From the NCBI RefSeq assembly GCF_004114935.1, contig NZ_CP022221.1, forward strand, positions 3,183,001-3,247,000: 64,000 bases of DNA, read 5' to 3'. The translations under genes and the position numbers were made by a program. Each line of letters opens with the position of its first letter. The stretch's first letter is position 1. Below are positions 50,593-60,545 of this stretch, one piece after another. Origin of the DNA: Bradyrhizobium zhanjiangense. GTDB taxonomy: Bacteria > Pseudomonadota > Alphaproteobacteria > Rhizobiales > Xanthobacteraceae. The notes under the pieces are model-generated. The model did not search any database. It worked only from the letters and a program-made list of their open reading frames with translations, and had not been told where the DNA came from.

Positions 50593-53436
50593 TCAGGCGC
50601 GCAATTGCGCGATCAGGTCGCGTGCAGTGCGCATATCGGCGATGTCTGCGCCCTCGGCGAACCTCCCGCAGACAGGGTCGAGAACCGCCAGTGCTTCTGC
50701 GCTTCGGCCAGCCCTGAACATGAATCGCGCGAGACTGATCGCGCAGCGCAGCTCCCAGAAGCGGGCGCCTTGCGCAACGGCCATATCCATGGCCCCGCGC
50801 AAGCGTGCTTCGGCATCCGCCGAGTGACGCGCGCTCCTGAGCATCAATTCTGCCTTGATGCGGGTCAGTTCTGGCAGATACCAGAGCTCCTGCCGGTCGT
50901 TGCAGCGGGTCAGGACGTCATCGATCACGTCGAGGCCGCGGTCGATCTGGTCGGTCTCCAGGAAGGCCGCCGCGAGTTCGCCGAGCAAGGGAAGAAATCG
51001 CGGCAGGAAGCGCGCATCGCCGGCGCGATTGAGCTCTTCGCGCAGCAGCGGCAGGCCCATCGCGACGTCGCCTCGCTTGGCAATGACCGCTGCGTTGAAG
51101 GCTTTTGCCCACAAGCCCCACAGCCGGATCGCATGGCGCTCGGTGTGCTCGAGCAACTCGGTGCCGTGGCGCTCAGCGGCGTCAAGATCGCCGGCCCAGA
51201 AAGCGATCGGGCAGGCGGCTTGTCCCAGCACGCTGCAGAAGGTCAGGGCGTGACCGTTGGCGCGGCCTTCCTCGATGTTCCTGGCGGCGAGTGCCTGGGC
51301 CTGATCGGCCAGGCCTTGCAGCCACAGGATGCGGGCGCGGAAATATTGCGTCGATATCCTGAGGTCGAGCGGGAAGATTTTCGGCTTCTCCGCCAGTACA
51401 GGCAGCGACATGTTGACCCGATCGATGCGCACGCGCGCCTCGTCCTGGTCGCCGAGATAGTGCAGCGCGACGGCCATCAGCCGGTCGCCCAGCATGACAT
51501 CGGTCTTGTCGGGTGAGTTCGCTGCCGCGTCGGCAAAGCGCTCGGCAAGCGCGCGGGCCTTGCCGAACTGCCCGTTGTTGAACTGGTCGATGCACAAACC
51601 CCAGAGCGCGCGCAGCCGGAAATCCTTGTCATCGAGCCTGTCCGACAGCTCGAGGGTCGTCTCCAGGATCGGGCGCGCCTCGCGCGCGCGGCCTTCGCCA
51701 TACATCAGCGACCAGCCGAGCGCCGACAGCAGCTGCATGCGGACGCGGTCGTTGTCGCCGGCATCGCCGAGCGCGGCGAGGGCCGTTCTGGCGCGCTCGC
51801 GGCATTCGGCGAACAAGGAAAGGCGCACCCACAGTGAGACCGCAACTGCGGTCAGGGCGATTCCCAGTGCAGCGTCGCCGTCGGGCGCGAAGGCCCAGTC
51901 CAGCGCCGTGCGCACATTGTCCAGCTCTGCGCCGTAGACGTTCAGCCATTCGGGCAGCGGCGTTGTCGTGTCGGCCTCGGCGCGCTCGAAGAAATCGCGA
52001 AAATGCTCCGCATGGCGCCGCGCGAACTGCCTGTTTTCGCCGAGCTCGTGCAGCTTCGCGAGCGCATAGGTGCGCGTGGTGTCGAGCAGGCGATAGCGCA
52101 GCGTTCGCGAACCGGACGGCGAGATCAGCGATTTGGTGACCAGGCTGTCGATCGCCTCCAGCGTCTCCGCTTCGCTGAGGCCGTCGCCGGCCGCGACCGC
52201 GGCAGCCGCCTCCGGTGCAAACGGCCCGGCGAAGATGGACAGCCGTCGCAAGGTGGCGCTCTCCGCCGCGGGCAGCAGATCGTAGCTCCAGTCGAGCGCG
52301 GCGGCGAGGGTCTGGTGTCGCGGCACGGCGGTGCGGCGTCCCCGCCATTGCAGCGAGAAGCGGCTGTCGAGCAGGGATGCGGTGCCGGCGATGCCATAGG
52401 CATTGACGCGGCCTGCCGCGAGCTCGATCGCCAGCGCAATGCCGTCGAGGCGCCGGCAGATGCTGGCGACGAGCGGGGCCTCTTCGGCGCTGAGCTGGAA
52501 CGGACCCGAGCTCTGCGCGATGCGCTCGACGAAGAGTTGAGCGGCAGGGTAGGCAAGGACATCGGCGACATCAAGGTCCTCGCGCTCCGGCGGACAATCC
52601 AACGGGAAGAGCCTGAATATCCGCTCGCCTTCGCTGCGGAACGACTCGCGGCTGGTCGCGAGAACGCGAAGCTGCGGTGCTTCGCGAACGATGTGCTCGA
52701 CCAGCGGCGCCAGCGCATCCAGCACGTGCTCGCAACTGTCGAAGATCAGCAGGGCCGGGCCGGTCTTCAGAAATGTCAGCAGGGCCGGCGTCGGATCCTC
52801 CGAGCTGATGGTCAGGCCGAGCGCCGAAGCAATGGTGGTCGCGATGTGGCTGGCGTCCCGCAACGGACTGAAGTCGACAAAGAAGACGCGCCCACCGAAA
52901 TCCTGGGATCGGCGATGCCCGACGGTGACGGCGACGGCGGTCTTGCCGATGCCGCCCGGGCCGACCACGGTCATGAAGCGATGGAGCGAAAGTCCATTGG
53001 AGATCTTCTCGATGACTTCCTCTCGTCCGATCATCTTCGCAAGCTGAGCGGGCAGGGAGCGAGGAAGCGCGGTTTCGGCGGAGGGTGGGTCGACTTGCGG
53101 CGCCGCTTGCGCGAACGAGGCGACGAAGCAATAGCCGCGGCCGGGTACATTGACGACATAGCGGGCCGACTTGCCGGTATCGCCGAGCACCTTGCGCAGT
53201 GCTGCGACATGAAAGCGCAGACTGCCTTCGTCGACATTGACGTCGGCCCAGATGCGCTTGACCAGCTCGCGCTTGCCAATGACTTCACCGGGACGCTCGG
53301 CCAGGAAGATCAGAATGTCGAGCGCGCGGCCGCCGACGTGAAGCGGCGCGCCCTCCTTCTCCAAGAGCCGGGACTTGGGAAACAGCCGAAATGGCCCAAA
53401 TGAAATGGCTGAGTCTTGGTTACTATGTGCTGGCAC
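50593..53436 (-). CDS. Winged-helix / NTPase / TPR regulator (copy 2)
   Basis: A 947-residue paralogue of the protein at 45321-48161, with the same three parts: winged helix (FGPFRLFPKSRLLEKEG, NVDEGSLRFH), NTPase (P-loop VGPGGIGKTAVAV, Walker B ALLIFDSCEHVL) and C-terminal TPR-like helices. The NTPase and adjacent regions are most alike (both have AIELAAGRVNAYGIAGTAS); the C-terminal sensor halves differ much more, as expected if they bind different partners. GTG 53436 follows GAGGGGG. It is convergent with msrA and divergent from the Bug-protein gene. Confidence 0.85.
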   Translation of the reverse strand: MPAHSNQDSAISFGPFRLFPKSRLLEKEGAPLHVGGRALDILIFLAERPGEVIGKRELVKRIWADVNVDEGSLRFHVAALRKVLGDTGKSARYVVNVPGRGYCFVASFAQAAPQVDPPSAETALPRSLPAQLAKMIGREEVIEKISNGLSLHRFMTVVGPGGIGKTAVAVTVGHRRSQDFGGRVFFVDFSPLRDASHIATTIASALGLTISSEDPTPALLTFLKTGPALLIFDSCEHVLDALAPLVEHIVREAPQLRVLATSRESFRSEGERIFRLFPLDCPPEREDLDVADVLAYPAAQLFVERIAQSSGPFQLSAEEAPLVASICRRLDGIALAIELAAGRVNAYGIAGTASLLDSRFSLQWRGRRTAVPRHQTLAAALDWSYDLLPAAESATLRRLSIFAGPFAPEAAAAVAAGDGLSEAETLEAIDSLVTKSLISPSGSRTLRYRLLDTTRTYALAKLHELGENRQFARRHAEHFRDFFERAEADTTTPLPEWLNVYGAELDNVRTALDWAFAPDGDAALGIALTAVAVSLWVRLSLFAECRERARTALAALGDAGDNDRVRMQLLSALGWSLMYGEGRAREARPILETTLELSDRLDDKDFRLRALWGLCIDQFNNGQFGKARALAERFADAAANSPDKTDVMLGDRLMAVALHYLGDQDEARVRIDRVNMSLPVLAEKPKIFPLDLRISTQYFRARILWLQGLADQAQALAARNIEEGRANGHALTFCSVLGQAACPIAFWAGDLDAAERHGTELLEHTERHAIRLWGLWAKAFNAAVIAKRGDVAMGLPLLREELNRAGDARFLPRFLPLLGELAAAFLETDQIDRGLDVIDDVLTRCNDRQELWYLPELTRIKAELMLRSARHSADAEARLRGAMDMAVAQGARFWELRCAISLARFMFRAGRSAEALAVLDPVCGRFAEGADIADMRTARDLIAQLRA

Positions 53437-53728
53437 GCGCCATTGCCCCCTCGCGGGAGTCAAAAGGTATTTCGTTCTGGTCTAGCAGAACGAGGCGCCG
53501 AGTAAACTGGCCGAAAGCCGCATGGCTGGCAGACCTGCGCAGATGGCTTGGGTCGGCCTCGGCTGATTGAAATAATTCTTGAAAAGGAATGGGTTAGACC
53601 AGCACGCCACGGCGGTGATGCTGCCGCTCGATCGGACCGCAGCATTGACGGCGGTCGCGGATTGCTGCGATGGGATGACGGGGAGCCGGTCCCGCCTCGA
53701 CAGTAACTACCGCTTCCGGAATTCGAAC

Positions 53729-54718
53729 ATGCCTTCCTTCTCGCGGCGACGGTTCGTCTCTGCGCTATCAGGCGCAGCGGCGCTGGCGACCATCCCACGC
53801 AGCGGACAAGCCGCCGACTATCCGTCCCGTCCCATTCGACTGGTGATCCCCTACGGGGCTGGCGGATCGGGTGACCAGATCGGGCGCCCATGGGTCGACA
53901 AGATGTCAACGCTGCTCGGGCCGACCTTCGTCGACTATATCGGCGGCGCAGGCGGCGCGATCGGGACTGCCGCGGTCGCGCGCGAGGAGCCCGATGGCTA
54001 TTCGCTGCTGCTCGGAAACGGCAGCACGCAGGTCATCATTCCCTTGACCTCGGCAAATCCCGGCTATTCCGTCGGCGATTTCCGCGCCATCTACCGCCTG
54101 ATCAACAGCGCGCTGGTTTTCGCGGTCCATCCTTCATTGCCCGCGGCCAATCTGCGCGAGTTGATCGCCTATGCGAAGGACAATCCGGGAAAGCTGTCCT
54201 ACGGGACGCCGGGCGTCGCGACGGGAAATCATTTGGTCGGCGAATCCTTCAAGCAGCAGGCCGGCGCGCTCGACATCGTCCACGTGCCCTATCGGGGCAT
54301 CGCGCAGGCGACCAATGATCTCGTCAGCGGCCAGATCTCGCTCGTCATTGCCGTCATGTCGGTCCAGTTGCAGCAGCTGAGCCAAGCCGGCAAGATCCGG
54401 CTGCTTGCGGTCACCACCGAAAGGCGGCTGAGCGGCGCGCCTGATATCCCGACGGCGATCGAATCCGGCATGCCGGATCTCAGCTATGAAGGCTGGTTCG
54501 GGCTGTTCGCGCCCAAGCGTACCGATGATGCGATCATCGATCGGATCGCCCAGGCTACGCGGTTGGCCATGGCCGATGCGACGCTGCTCGCGAATTATCG
54601 CGCGCAAGGCATGGAGCCGGACGCCGATTCAAGCCCCGAAAAACTCCAGCGCATCGTCGAGGCGACAACGGCAAGCCTGGCGCCCGTGATCAAATCGATC
54701 GGGCTCAATCAGTTGTGA
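53729..54718 (+). CDS. Bug/TctC-type tripartite tricarboxylate-family binding protein
   Basis: A 329-residue periplasmic binding protein. The ATG at 53729 begins a twin-arginine-like signal (SRRRFVSALSGAAALATIP). The family motifs are YPSRPIRLVIPYGAGGSGD, GGAGGAIGTAAVAREEPDGY and HVPYRGIAQATNDLVSGQI. Bug proteins bind carboxylates or amides and either serve a TctAB permease or act as sensors. No TctA or TctB gene is nearby, which is usual for this expanded family. Divergent from regulator copy 2; its stop is six bases from that of the convergent MFS gene. Confidence 0.9.
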   Translation: MPSFSRRRFVSALSGAAALATIPRSGQAADYPSRPIRLVIPYGAGGSGDQIGRPWVDKMSTLLGPTFVDYIGGAGGAIGTAAVAREEPDGYSLLLGNGSTQVIIPLTSANPGYSVGDFRAIYRLINSALVFAVHPSLPAANLRELIAYAKDNPGKLSYGTPGVATGNHLVGESFKQQAGALDIVHVPYRGIAQATNDLVSGQISLVIAVMSVQLQQLSQAGKIRLLAVTTERRLSGAPDIPTAIESGMPDLSYEGWFGLFAPKRTDDAIIDRIAQATRLAMADATLLANYRAQGMEPDADSSPEKLQRIVEATTASLAPVIKSIGLNQL

Positions 54719-54724
54719 GGCCGC

Positions 54725-55885
54725 TCACGCGCTGACGCGCGATGTCCGGCGTTGCTCCTTCGTGACGACGCCTGCCGATAGCGTGACGAGACCCATCAGC
54801 GCGGCCAGCAGCCAGAACGCCGTTGGCAGCCCACTGACGCGAGCAACGAAGCCGACGCCGGCGGGACCGATGAGGATGCCGGCATAGCCGGCGGTCGTGA
54901 TCGCCGCGACGGCGAGGCCCGTGGGCATGGCGGTCTGCTTGGCCGCCCGGCGGAACAGCACCGGCACCAGATTCGATGCGCCGAGGCCGATGAGCAGGAA
55001 ACCGGCTATGGCCACCGCCGCGATCGGAGCCGTGAGCAGGACCACGAAGCCCGCGATGGCAATGAGGCTTCCCCACAACAGCGTCGTGCGGTCGCCGATG
55101 CGCGCGACGACGGCGTCGCCGCCGAGCCGCCCCACCGTCATCGCGATCGAGAACACGATATAGCCGGCGCCGCCTTGCGCCTCCGAGACGAGGCCCGCGC
55201 CGATGACGAGCAGCGCTCCCCAATCGAGCATCGCACCTTCGACGAGGAAGGTGATGGCGCCGAGCAGCGCGAGCAGGAGCACGGCGCCGTGCGGCAGCAC
55301 GAACAGCGGACCCTCCTGCACCTGGGCCGAGCGGAGCAGGCGCGGCCAGGTCACCAACATCGCGATCAGCATCAGGATCGAGCAGATCAGCGTGCAAGTG
55401 AGCGCGCCGAGTTGCAGCAAGAGCAGTGCCGTCATCAGCGCGGAGCCGGCGAAGCCGCCGATGCTGAACAAGGCGTGGAAGCCGGACATCAGCGGGCGTT
55501 TTGCGGCGCGCTCCACCTCCACCGCGTGGATGTTCATGGCGACGTCGATCGAGCCGAGCGCCGCGCCGAACGCAAAGAGCGCCAACGCCAGCGCTGCTGG
55601 CGAGCTCGCGATCGCGAGCAGCGGCAGGACCAGGGCGAGACCGAGCCCGCCCGCGACGATGATCGGCCGGCTGCCATAGCGCGCGCTCAGGACGCCGGTC
55701 AGAAGCATGGCGAGGACCGAGCCGATGCCGAGGCTGAGCAGCAGCAGCCCGAGAACGCCATCATCGACGCCGAGGCGCGTCTTCGCGAACGGCACCAGCG
55801 GCGCCCAGCACGCGATGCCGAAGCCCGCGACGAGGAAGGCGAGCCGAGTCGCAAGGCGCGTCGCCGGCCGGTCGGCAGAATGCAT
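54725..55885 (-). CDS. MFS transporter (YbjJ/FucP-like)
   Basis: A 386-residue permease with about 12 segments. The loop 2-3 region is TGVLSARYGSRPIIVAGG. FGAALGSIDVAMNIHAVEVER and HALFSIGGFAGSAL are typical of the YbjJ-like branch of bacterial MFS proteins. The ATG at 55885 is chosen; the open frame continues 126 codons upstream without coding character. Substrate unknown. Confidence 0.87.
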   Translation of the reverse strand: MHSADRPATRLATRLAFLVAGFGIACWAPLVPFAKTRLGVDDGVLGLLLLSLGIGSVLAMLLTGVLSARYGSRPIIVAGGLGLALVLPLLAIASSPAALALALFAFGAALGSIDVAMNIHAVEVERAAKRPLMSGFHALFSIGGFAGSALMTALLLLQLGALTCTLICSILMLIAMLVTWPRLLRSAQVQEGPLFVLPHGAVLLLALLGAITFLVEGAMLDWGALLVIGAGLVSEAQGGAGYIVFSIAMTVGRLGGDAVVARIGDRTTLLWGSLIAIAGFVVLLTAPIAAVAIAGFLLIGLGASNLVPVLFRRAAKQTAMPTGLAVAAITTAGYAGILIGPAGVGFVARVSGLPTAFWLLAALMGLVTLSAGVVTKEQRRTSRVSA

Positions 55886-56129
55886 GGGAACTCCGGGGAA
55901 GCAGGCAAGGGTGGGATGCTCCAGAGGCCCCAGAATTGCCGCGCCTTTATGTCCGAGGCTTGCCCGAATTGTCGCAGGCAGCGCTCGAAAGCTGTAAGCG
56001 GACGCCATCGTTCCGTGGAAAGAGGTTCTGATGGCTCGCGGACGGGCCGGGCGAAGCGAGACCAGGCCGCGGCTGGCGCTCGGCAGGCGGAATGTTGCTG
56101 GATATGAACAGATGTTGCCCGACATCTCG

Positions 56130-56860
56130 GCGCCGGGCGAGACTGCCCGTCGGGCAAAACACCGGGCCATTCCGACACGCATCGGTGTCAAGCCGCGTTT
56201 GCAAAAATATTCCACTTTACCGAAATTCGGAATTGGCGTATGTGTTGGCCCAACCCGGCTCACCCTTGAGGGGCGATCATGTGTCGTGATGATCGTGGAG
56301 CCGGGGAGCGGTGGACGCGGCAGCGTCGGGCGCGAAAGCTGCGGGCAGGGCGGATTGCTCTCCGTGAGCCCGAGGCTTTCGTGCGGACGAGCGGCGCTGT
56401 CAGGTTCGTCTCGCCAGTAAGTTTCCTGCTCCGTCGACAGGGTTGGAAAAACTGCTGCGAATAGCGAACCGTGCGTACGGCAAAACCGTGTGGTCCTGGC
56501 CGTCGTTGCTCAAGCCCTGGCGGATGCGACATTCGTGTCAACCGGCGCGGTGCCGGCGACTTTCGCTGGGGTGAGGGAGGCCAGAAGGAACTCGGCTCCC
56601 GGGAGAGCGCGGCATAAGCCGTCAAACCACTGCGCAGGGAAGGCCGTGTGTTGGGCTTCACCTGTATGCTGCTGTGCGGTCTTCTCTGCGTGTGCGTTTC
56701 GCGCAGCGGACCGTGGGTGCCAGCCGGCACCCGGCCTTCCCTGCGCCCTCTTGGATCTCGAGGGTGGAGCGACGAAGCAAAGCTCGGGCGAAATCCGCCG
56801 CGAGAAGGCGAAGGCGTGTCTGCGACGCACATGCGGATTGGAGAGCGACGCCTTGCCCCT
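56130..56860. repeat. Probable dispersed non-coding repeat element
   Basis: All six frames are partly open but none looks like a protein gene. On the minus strand the translations contain strings (RPGPHGFAVRTVRYSQQFF, FPAQWFDGLCRALPG, RETHTQRRPHSSIQV) that I recognise as spurious products of a repeat found many times in Bradyrhizobium and Rhodopseudomonas genomes. The exact ends cannot be set from one copy. Confidence 0.45.
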
Positions 56861-56865
56861 GGCTC

Positions 56866-57449
56866 CGTCATTGCGAGGAGCCCTTGCGACGAAGCAATCC
56901 AGAATCCCTCCGCGGAGGGATTCTGGATTGCTTCGCTTGCGCTCGCAATGACGAGCCTGTGGCACGCGCACGCCACACACTCGCTGTCATCGCCCGGCTC
57001 GACCGGGCGATCCAGTACTCCGAGACACTTGTGATTGATCCGAGAGGCCGCGGCGTACTGGATTCCCCGCTTTCGCGGGGAATGACAGTGGCAGTTGGAG
57101 GACGACGGCGGCGCCCCTTGCTCCGTCATTGCGAGGAGCTCTTGCGACGAAGCAATCCAGAGTCCTTCCGCGGAGGGGTGCTGGATTGCTTCGCTGCGCT
57201 CGCAATGACGAGATTGGGGCGAGCGCTAACCACACACTCGCTGTCATCGCCCGGCTCGACCGGGCGATCCAGTACTCCGAGACACTTGTGATTGAACCGA
57301 GAGGCCGCGGCGTACTGGATTCCCCGCCTTCGCGGGGAATGACAGTGGCATTTGGAGGACGACGCCATTGCCCCTTGCTCCGTCATTGCGAGGAGCCCTT
57401 GCGACGAAGCAATCCAGAGTCTTTCCGCGGAGAGATTTTGGATTGCTTC
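56866..57449. repeat. Tandem 257-bp repeats built of two palindromic modules
   Basis: Module A starts CGTCATTGCGAGGAG and ends CGCAATGACG, an inverted repeat; copies lie at 56866-56953, 57124-57210 and, cut short, 57381-57449. Module B starts TGTCATCGCCCGGCTC and ends GCGGGGAATGACA; copies lie at 56985-57087 and 57242-57344. The order is A-B-A-B-A with a period of 257-258 bases. Inside A, GATTGCTTCG pairs with CGAAGCAATC; inside B, CGGCTCGACCG and TTCCCCGC/GCGGGGAA pair. The third A ends at the truncated signal-peptide gene. Confidence 0.85.
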
Positions 57450-57543
57450 CGCCTACGCCAAGGCCGGTGGCGGCGGCATGTGCGGTGAAGGTCGAAGCGA
57501 GGACGGCGACCAGCACCGCTCTGGTCATGGCAATCGCGTTCAT
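57450..57543 (-). pseudogene. Truncated secreted-protein gene (signal peptide only)
   Basis: The ATG at 57543, preceded by CAGGGGTG, opens a clear signal peptide (MTRAVLVAVLASTFTAHAAA). After about 30 codons the frame runs into the last, incomplete module A of the tandem repeat and continues only as repeat-derived sequence to 57244. The mature protein is missing. It looks like a gene cut by expansion or recombination of the repeat array. Confidence 0.5.
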
Positions 57544-57840
57544 CGGCAAACACCCCTGCAAGTTCCTGATGTCGCCGCCTCTTGCACCGGCTTAAGGGCC
57601 TGTAAAGAATCCGGGCGTTGCGCGATGTTGCTGAACGTGAGCAAGGGCAAGCCGCCTGCGCGGCAGCTTCGACGCCGGTCGGTTGCCATTGACAGCCCGC
57701 GCGCTTGTCGTGGCCTCCACATTCACGCCACCGATCAACCAATCAAATTCAACGACCAGAAACACTACAGCAATCTCAAAGCCACACCGCGGCCACAGCC
57801 GTCTCGTTTCAGAGCAGGCGAGGTACTGTTGAGGTGTGGA

Positions 57841-60354
57841 ATGTCGTTTTTGCGGGCCTGGCTGGTCGTTGCGGCGGTGAGTGGTGTGTCGATTGCAAGC
57901 TCACTGCCGGTTGCGCTGTTGCCGCGGCTGGCGGCCGCGCAAGTGGTGGAGACGATCGTCGTCGAAGGCAATCGTCGCGTAGAGGCCGAGACGGTCGGCT
58001 CCTACTTCAGGCCGGGGCCCGGCGGGCGTTTCGATCAATCGGCGGTCGACGAGGGCCTCAAGGCGCTGATGGGGACCGGCCTGTTTCAGGACGTGAGGAT
58101 CAACCGGGCCGGCGGCCGCATCGTGGTGTCGGTGGTCGAAAACGCCGTGATCGGTCGTGTCGCCTTCGAGGGCAACAAGAAGATCAAGGACGAGCAACTC
58201 TCGGCCGAGATCCAGTCCAAGCCGCGCGGCACCTTCTCGCGGGCGCTGGTGCAATCCGACACGCTGCGAATCGCCGAGATATATCGCCGGTCCGGCCGTT
58301 ACGACGTGCGCGTCACGCCTGAAATCATCGAGCAGCCGAACAATCGCGTCGACCTGATCTTCACGGTCGAGGAGGGCGTCAAGACTTCGGTCAAATCGGT
58401 CGAGTTCATCGGCAATAGCACCTTCTCGGCCTCACGCCTGCGCGATGTCATCAAGACGCATGAGAGCAATCTGCTCAGCTTCCTCGGCAGCAACGACATC
58501 TACGATCCAGATCGCGTCGAGGCCGACCGCGACCTGATCCGTCGCTTCTATCTCAAGAATGGTTTCGCCGACGTCCAGGTCGTGGCCGCGCTCACCGAAT
58601 ACGATCCGGAGAAGAAGGGCTTTCTCGTCACCTTCAAGATCGAGGAAGGACAGCAATATCGGGTCGGAGCGGTGAATTTCCGCTCCAGCATTCCCAATTT
58701 CGATGCGGGCTCGCTGCACACCTATTCGCGCGTCAATGTCGGCTCGCTCTACAACGTCGAATCGGTCGAGAAGTCGACCGAGGAGATGCAGATCGAGGCC
58801 TCTCGCCGCGGTTATGCCTTCGCCGTGGTCCGCCCCGGCAGCGACCGCAATTTCGAGGCGCATACGGTCTCGGTCGTGTTCAACGTCGACGAGGGACCGC
58901 GCACCTATATCGAGCGCATCAATTTGCGCGGCAATACTCGCACGCGCGACTACGTAATCCGCCGCGAATTCGACCTCTCCGAGGGAGACGCCTACAACCG
59001 CGCGTTGGTCGACCGCGCCGAGCGGCGACTGAAGAACCTGGACTACTTCAAGAGCGTCAAGATCGTCACCGAGCCCGGCTCCTCCAGCGACCGTGTGATC
59101 CTGATCGTCGACATGGAAGAGAAATCGACCGGCGATTTCTCGATCTCGGGCGGTTACTCCACGACGGATGGCGCACTGACCGAGGTCTCGGTCTCCGAGC
59201 GTAACCTGCTCGGCAAGGGACTCTACGCCAAGGCGTCCGTCAGCTATGGCCAGTACGCGCGTGGCATATCTCTGTCCTTTGTCGAGCCCTACCTGCTCGA
59301 CTATAGGCTGGCGCTCGGATTCGACACCTATTGGCGCCAGCAATTGTCGAACAGCTATACGAGCTATGGCGTGACGACGCTGGGCTTCTCTCCGCGCCTG
59401 GGCTTTGCGTTGCGCGAGGACCTCTCACTCCAGCTCCGCTATTCGCTCTATCAGCAGAGCATTACGCTCTCCAGCGCGTACAATAATTGTAACAACAACT
59501 CATCGAACACGTCACTGGCCTTCAACCCGACGCCGGCCTACATCAAAAACGTTCTGGGCGGCGTCGACCCGACCAATTCCACGGACTCCGGCGTTTACGG
59601 ATACGGCTGCTACGGCGACGGCGAATCGAGCTTGCCGGTCCGGAAAGAACTGGCGAACGGCGCGACCTGGACGTCGGCGCTCGGCTACACCTTGAACTAC
59701 GATACGCTCGACAACACCAAGAACCCCACCGACGGCTTGCTCGTCGACTTCCGGCAGGATTTCGCCGGGGTGGGCGGCGATGTGACTTATCTGAAGACTG
59801 CGATTGACACGAAGTATTACACGCCGCTCGTGTCCGAGATCGTCAGCGTGATCCACCTTCAGGGCGGCATCCTCAACAAGATCGGCGACCAGCATCTGCG
59901 CATGCTCGACCATTTCCAGATGGGACCGAACCTCGTGCGCGGATTCGCTTCGAGCGGCATCGGTCCGCGCGACATCACTTACTGGAGCCTGGGCGCGAGC
60001 GGCGATGCGCTCGGCGGCACGAAATACTGGGGCGCGTCGATGGAGTTGCAGATGCCGTTCTGGTTCCTGCCCAAGGAGGTCGGCCTGAAGGGCGCGATCT
60101 ACGCCGATGCCGGCTCGCTCTGGGGCTATCAGGGGCCGACGTCATGGACGGCCACCGGCGAAGTCAACACGGCGGCCTGTCCGACATGCGGGCTGCAATA
60201 TGATGACGGCAATGTGGTGCGATCGTCGGTTGGCGTCGGCCTGATCTGGGCCTCGCCGTTCGGGCCGCTGCGCTTCGACTATGCCGTGCCGATCACCAAG
60301 GGCAAATACGACGTCGTCCAGGAGTTCAGGTTCGGCGGCGGCACGTCGTTCTAG
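57841..60354 (+). CDS. bamA: Outer membrane assembly factor BamA (stand-alone copy)
   Basis: An 837-residue BamA/Omp85. It has a signal peptide (about 1-34, ending LPRLAAAQ), five POTRA domains (about 35-435, for example ETIVVEGNRRVEAETVGSYF, and RINLRGNTRTRDYVIRREF in the fifth) and a C-terminal 16-strand barrel with the essential lid-loop motif VRGF (NLVRGFASSGIGPRD) and a terminal Phe. It inserts beta-barrel proteins into the outer membrane. One predicted extracellular loop is long, Asn-rich and has paired cysteines (YNNCNNNSSNTS and YGYGCYGDG). The usual rseP, lpxD, fabZ and lpxA neighbours are absent. GAGG precedes the ATG at 57841. Confidence 0.93.
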   Translation: MSFLRAWLVVAAVSGVSIASSLPVALLPRLAAAQVVETIVVEGNRRVEAETVGSYFRPGPGGRFDQSAVDEGLKALMGTGLFQDVRINRAGGRIVVSVVENAVIGRVAFEGNKKIKDEQLSAEIQSKPRGTFSRALVQSDTLRIAEIYRRSGRYDVRVTPEIIEQPNNRVDLIFTVEEGVKTSVKSVEFIGNSTFSASRLRDVIKTHESNLLSFLGSNDIYDPDRVEADRDLIRRFYLKNGFADVQVVAALTEYDPEKKGFLVTFKIEEGQQYRVGAVNFRSSIPNFDAGSLHTYSRVNVGSLYNVESVEKSTEEMQIEASRRGYAFAVVRPGSDRNFEAHTVSVVFNVDEGPRTYIERINLRGNTRTRDYVIRREFDLSEGDAYNRALVDRAERRLKNLDYFKSVKIVTEPGSSSDRVILIVDMEEKSTGDFSISGGYSTTDGALTEVSVSERNLLGKGLYAKASVSYGQYARGISLSFVEPYLLDYRLALGFDTYWRQQLSNSYTSYGVTTLGFSPRLGFALREDLSLQLRYSLYQQSITLSSAYNNCNNNSSNTSLAFNPTPAYIKNVLGGVDPTNSTDSGVYGYGCYGDGESSLPVRKELANGATWTSALGYTLNYDTLDNTKNPTDGLLVDFRQDFAGVGGDVTYLKTAIDTKYYTPLVSEIVSVIHLQGGILNKIGDQHLRMLDHFQMGPNLVRGFASSGIGPRDITYWSLGASGDALGGTKYWGASMELQMPFWFLPKEVGLKGAIYADAGSLWGYQGPTSWTATGEVNTAACPTCGLQYDDGNVVRSSVGVGLIWASPFGPLRFDYAVPITKGKYDVVQEFRFGGGTSF

Positions 60355-60545
60355 CGATGCGGCGCCGGCACCGCGATTCTCGTGTCGCGTGACGCACGTT
60401 CGCCATTTGATCGTGCGTTTGTGAAAACGTGTGAAGCTCGCCTCGTGCGCGCACGTGGACAGTCGCCTGCGGATGTTGGATAATGTGAGCCTGAAATTGC
60501 AGGACACTGTGGCCTGCACTCGGCTTCCACAGAAAGGCAAATCCG

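Noticed and set aside
56260-57129. 289-codon minus-strand open frame
   Set aside because: It spans two different repeat elements and has the strange Arg/Pro/His-rich content of repeat-derived translations.
56866-57449. CRISPR array
   Set aside because: The repeated units are long (about 257 bp) palindromic modules. There are no 28-37 bp direct repeats with unique spacers and no cas genes.
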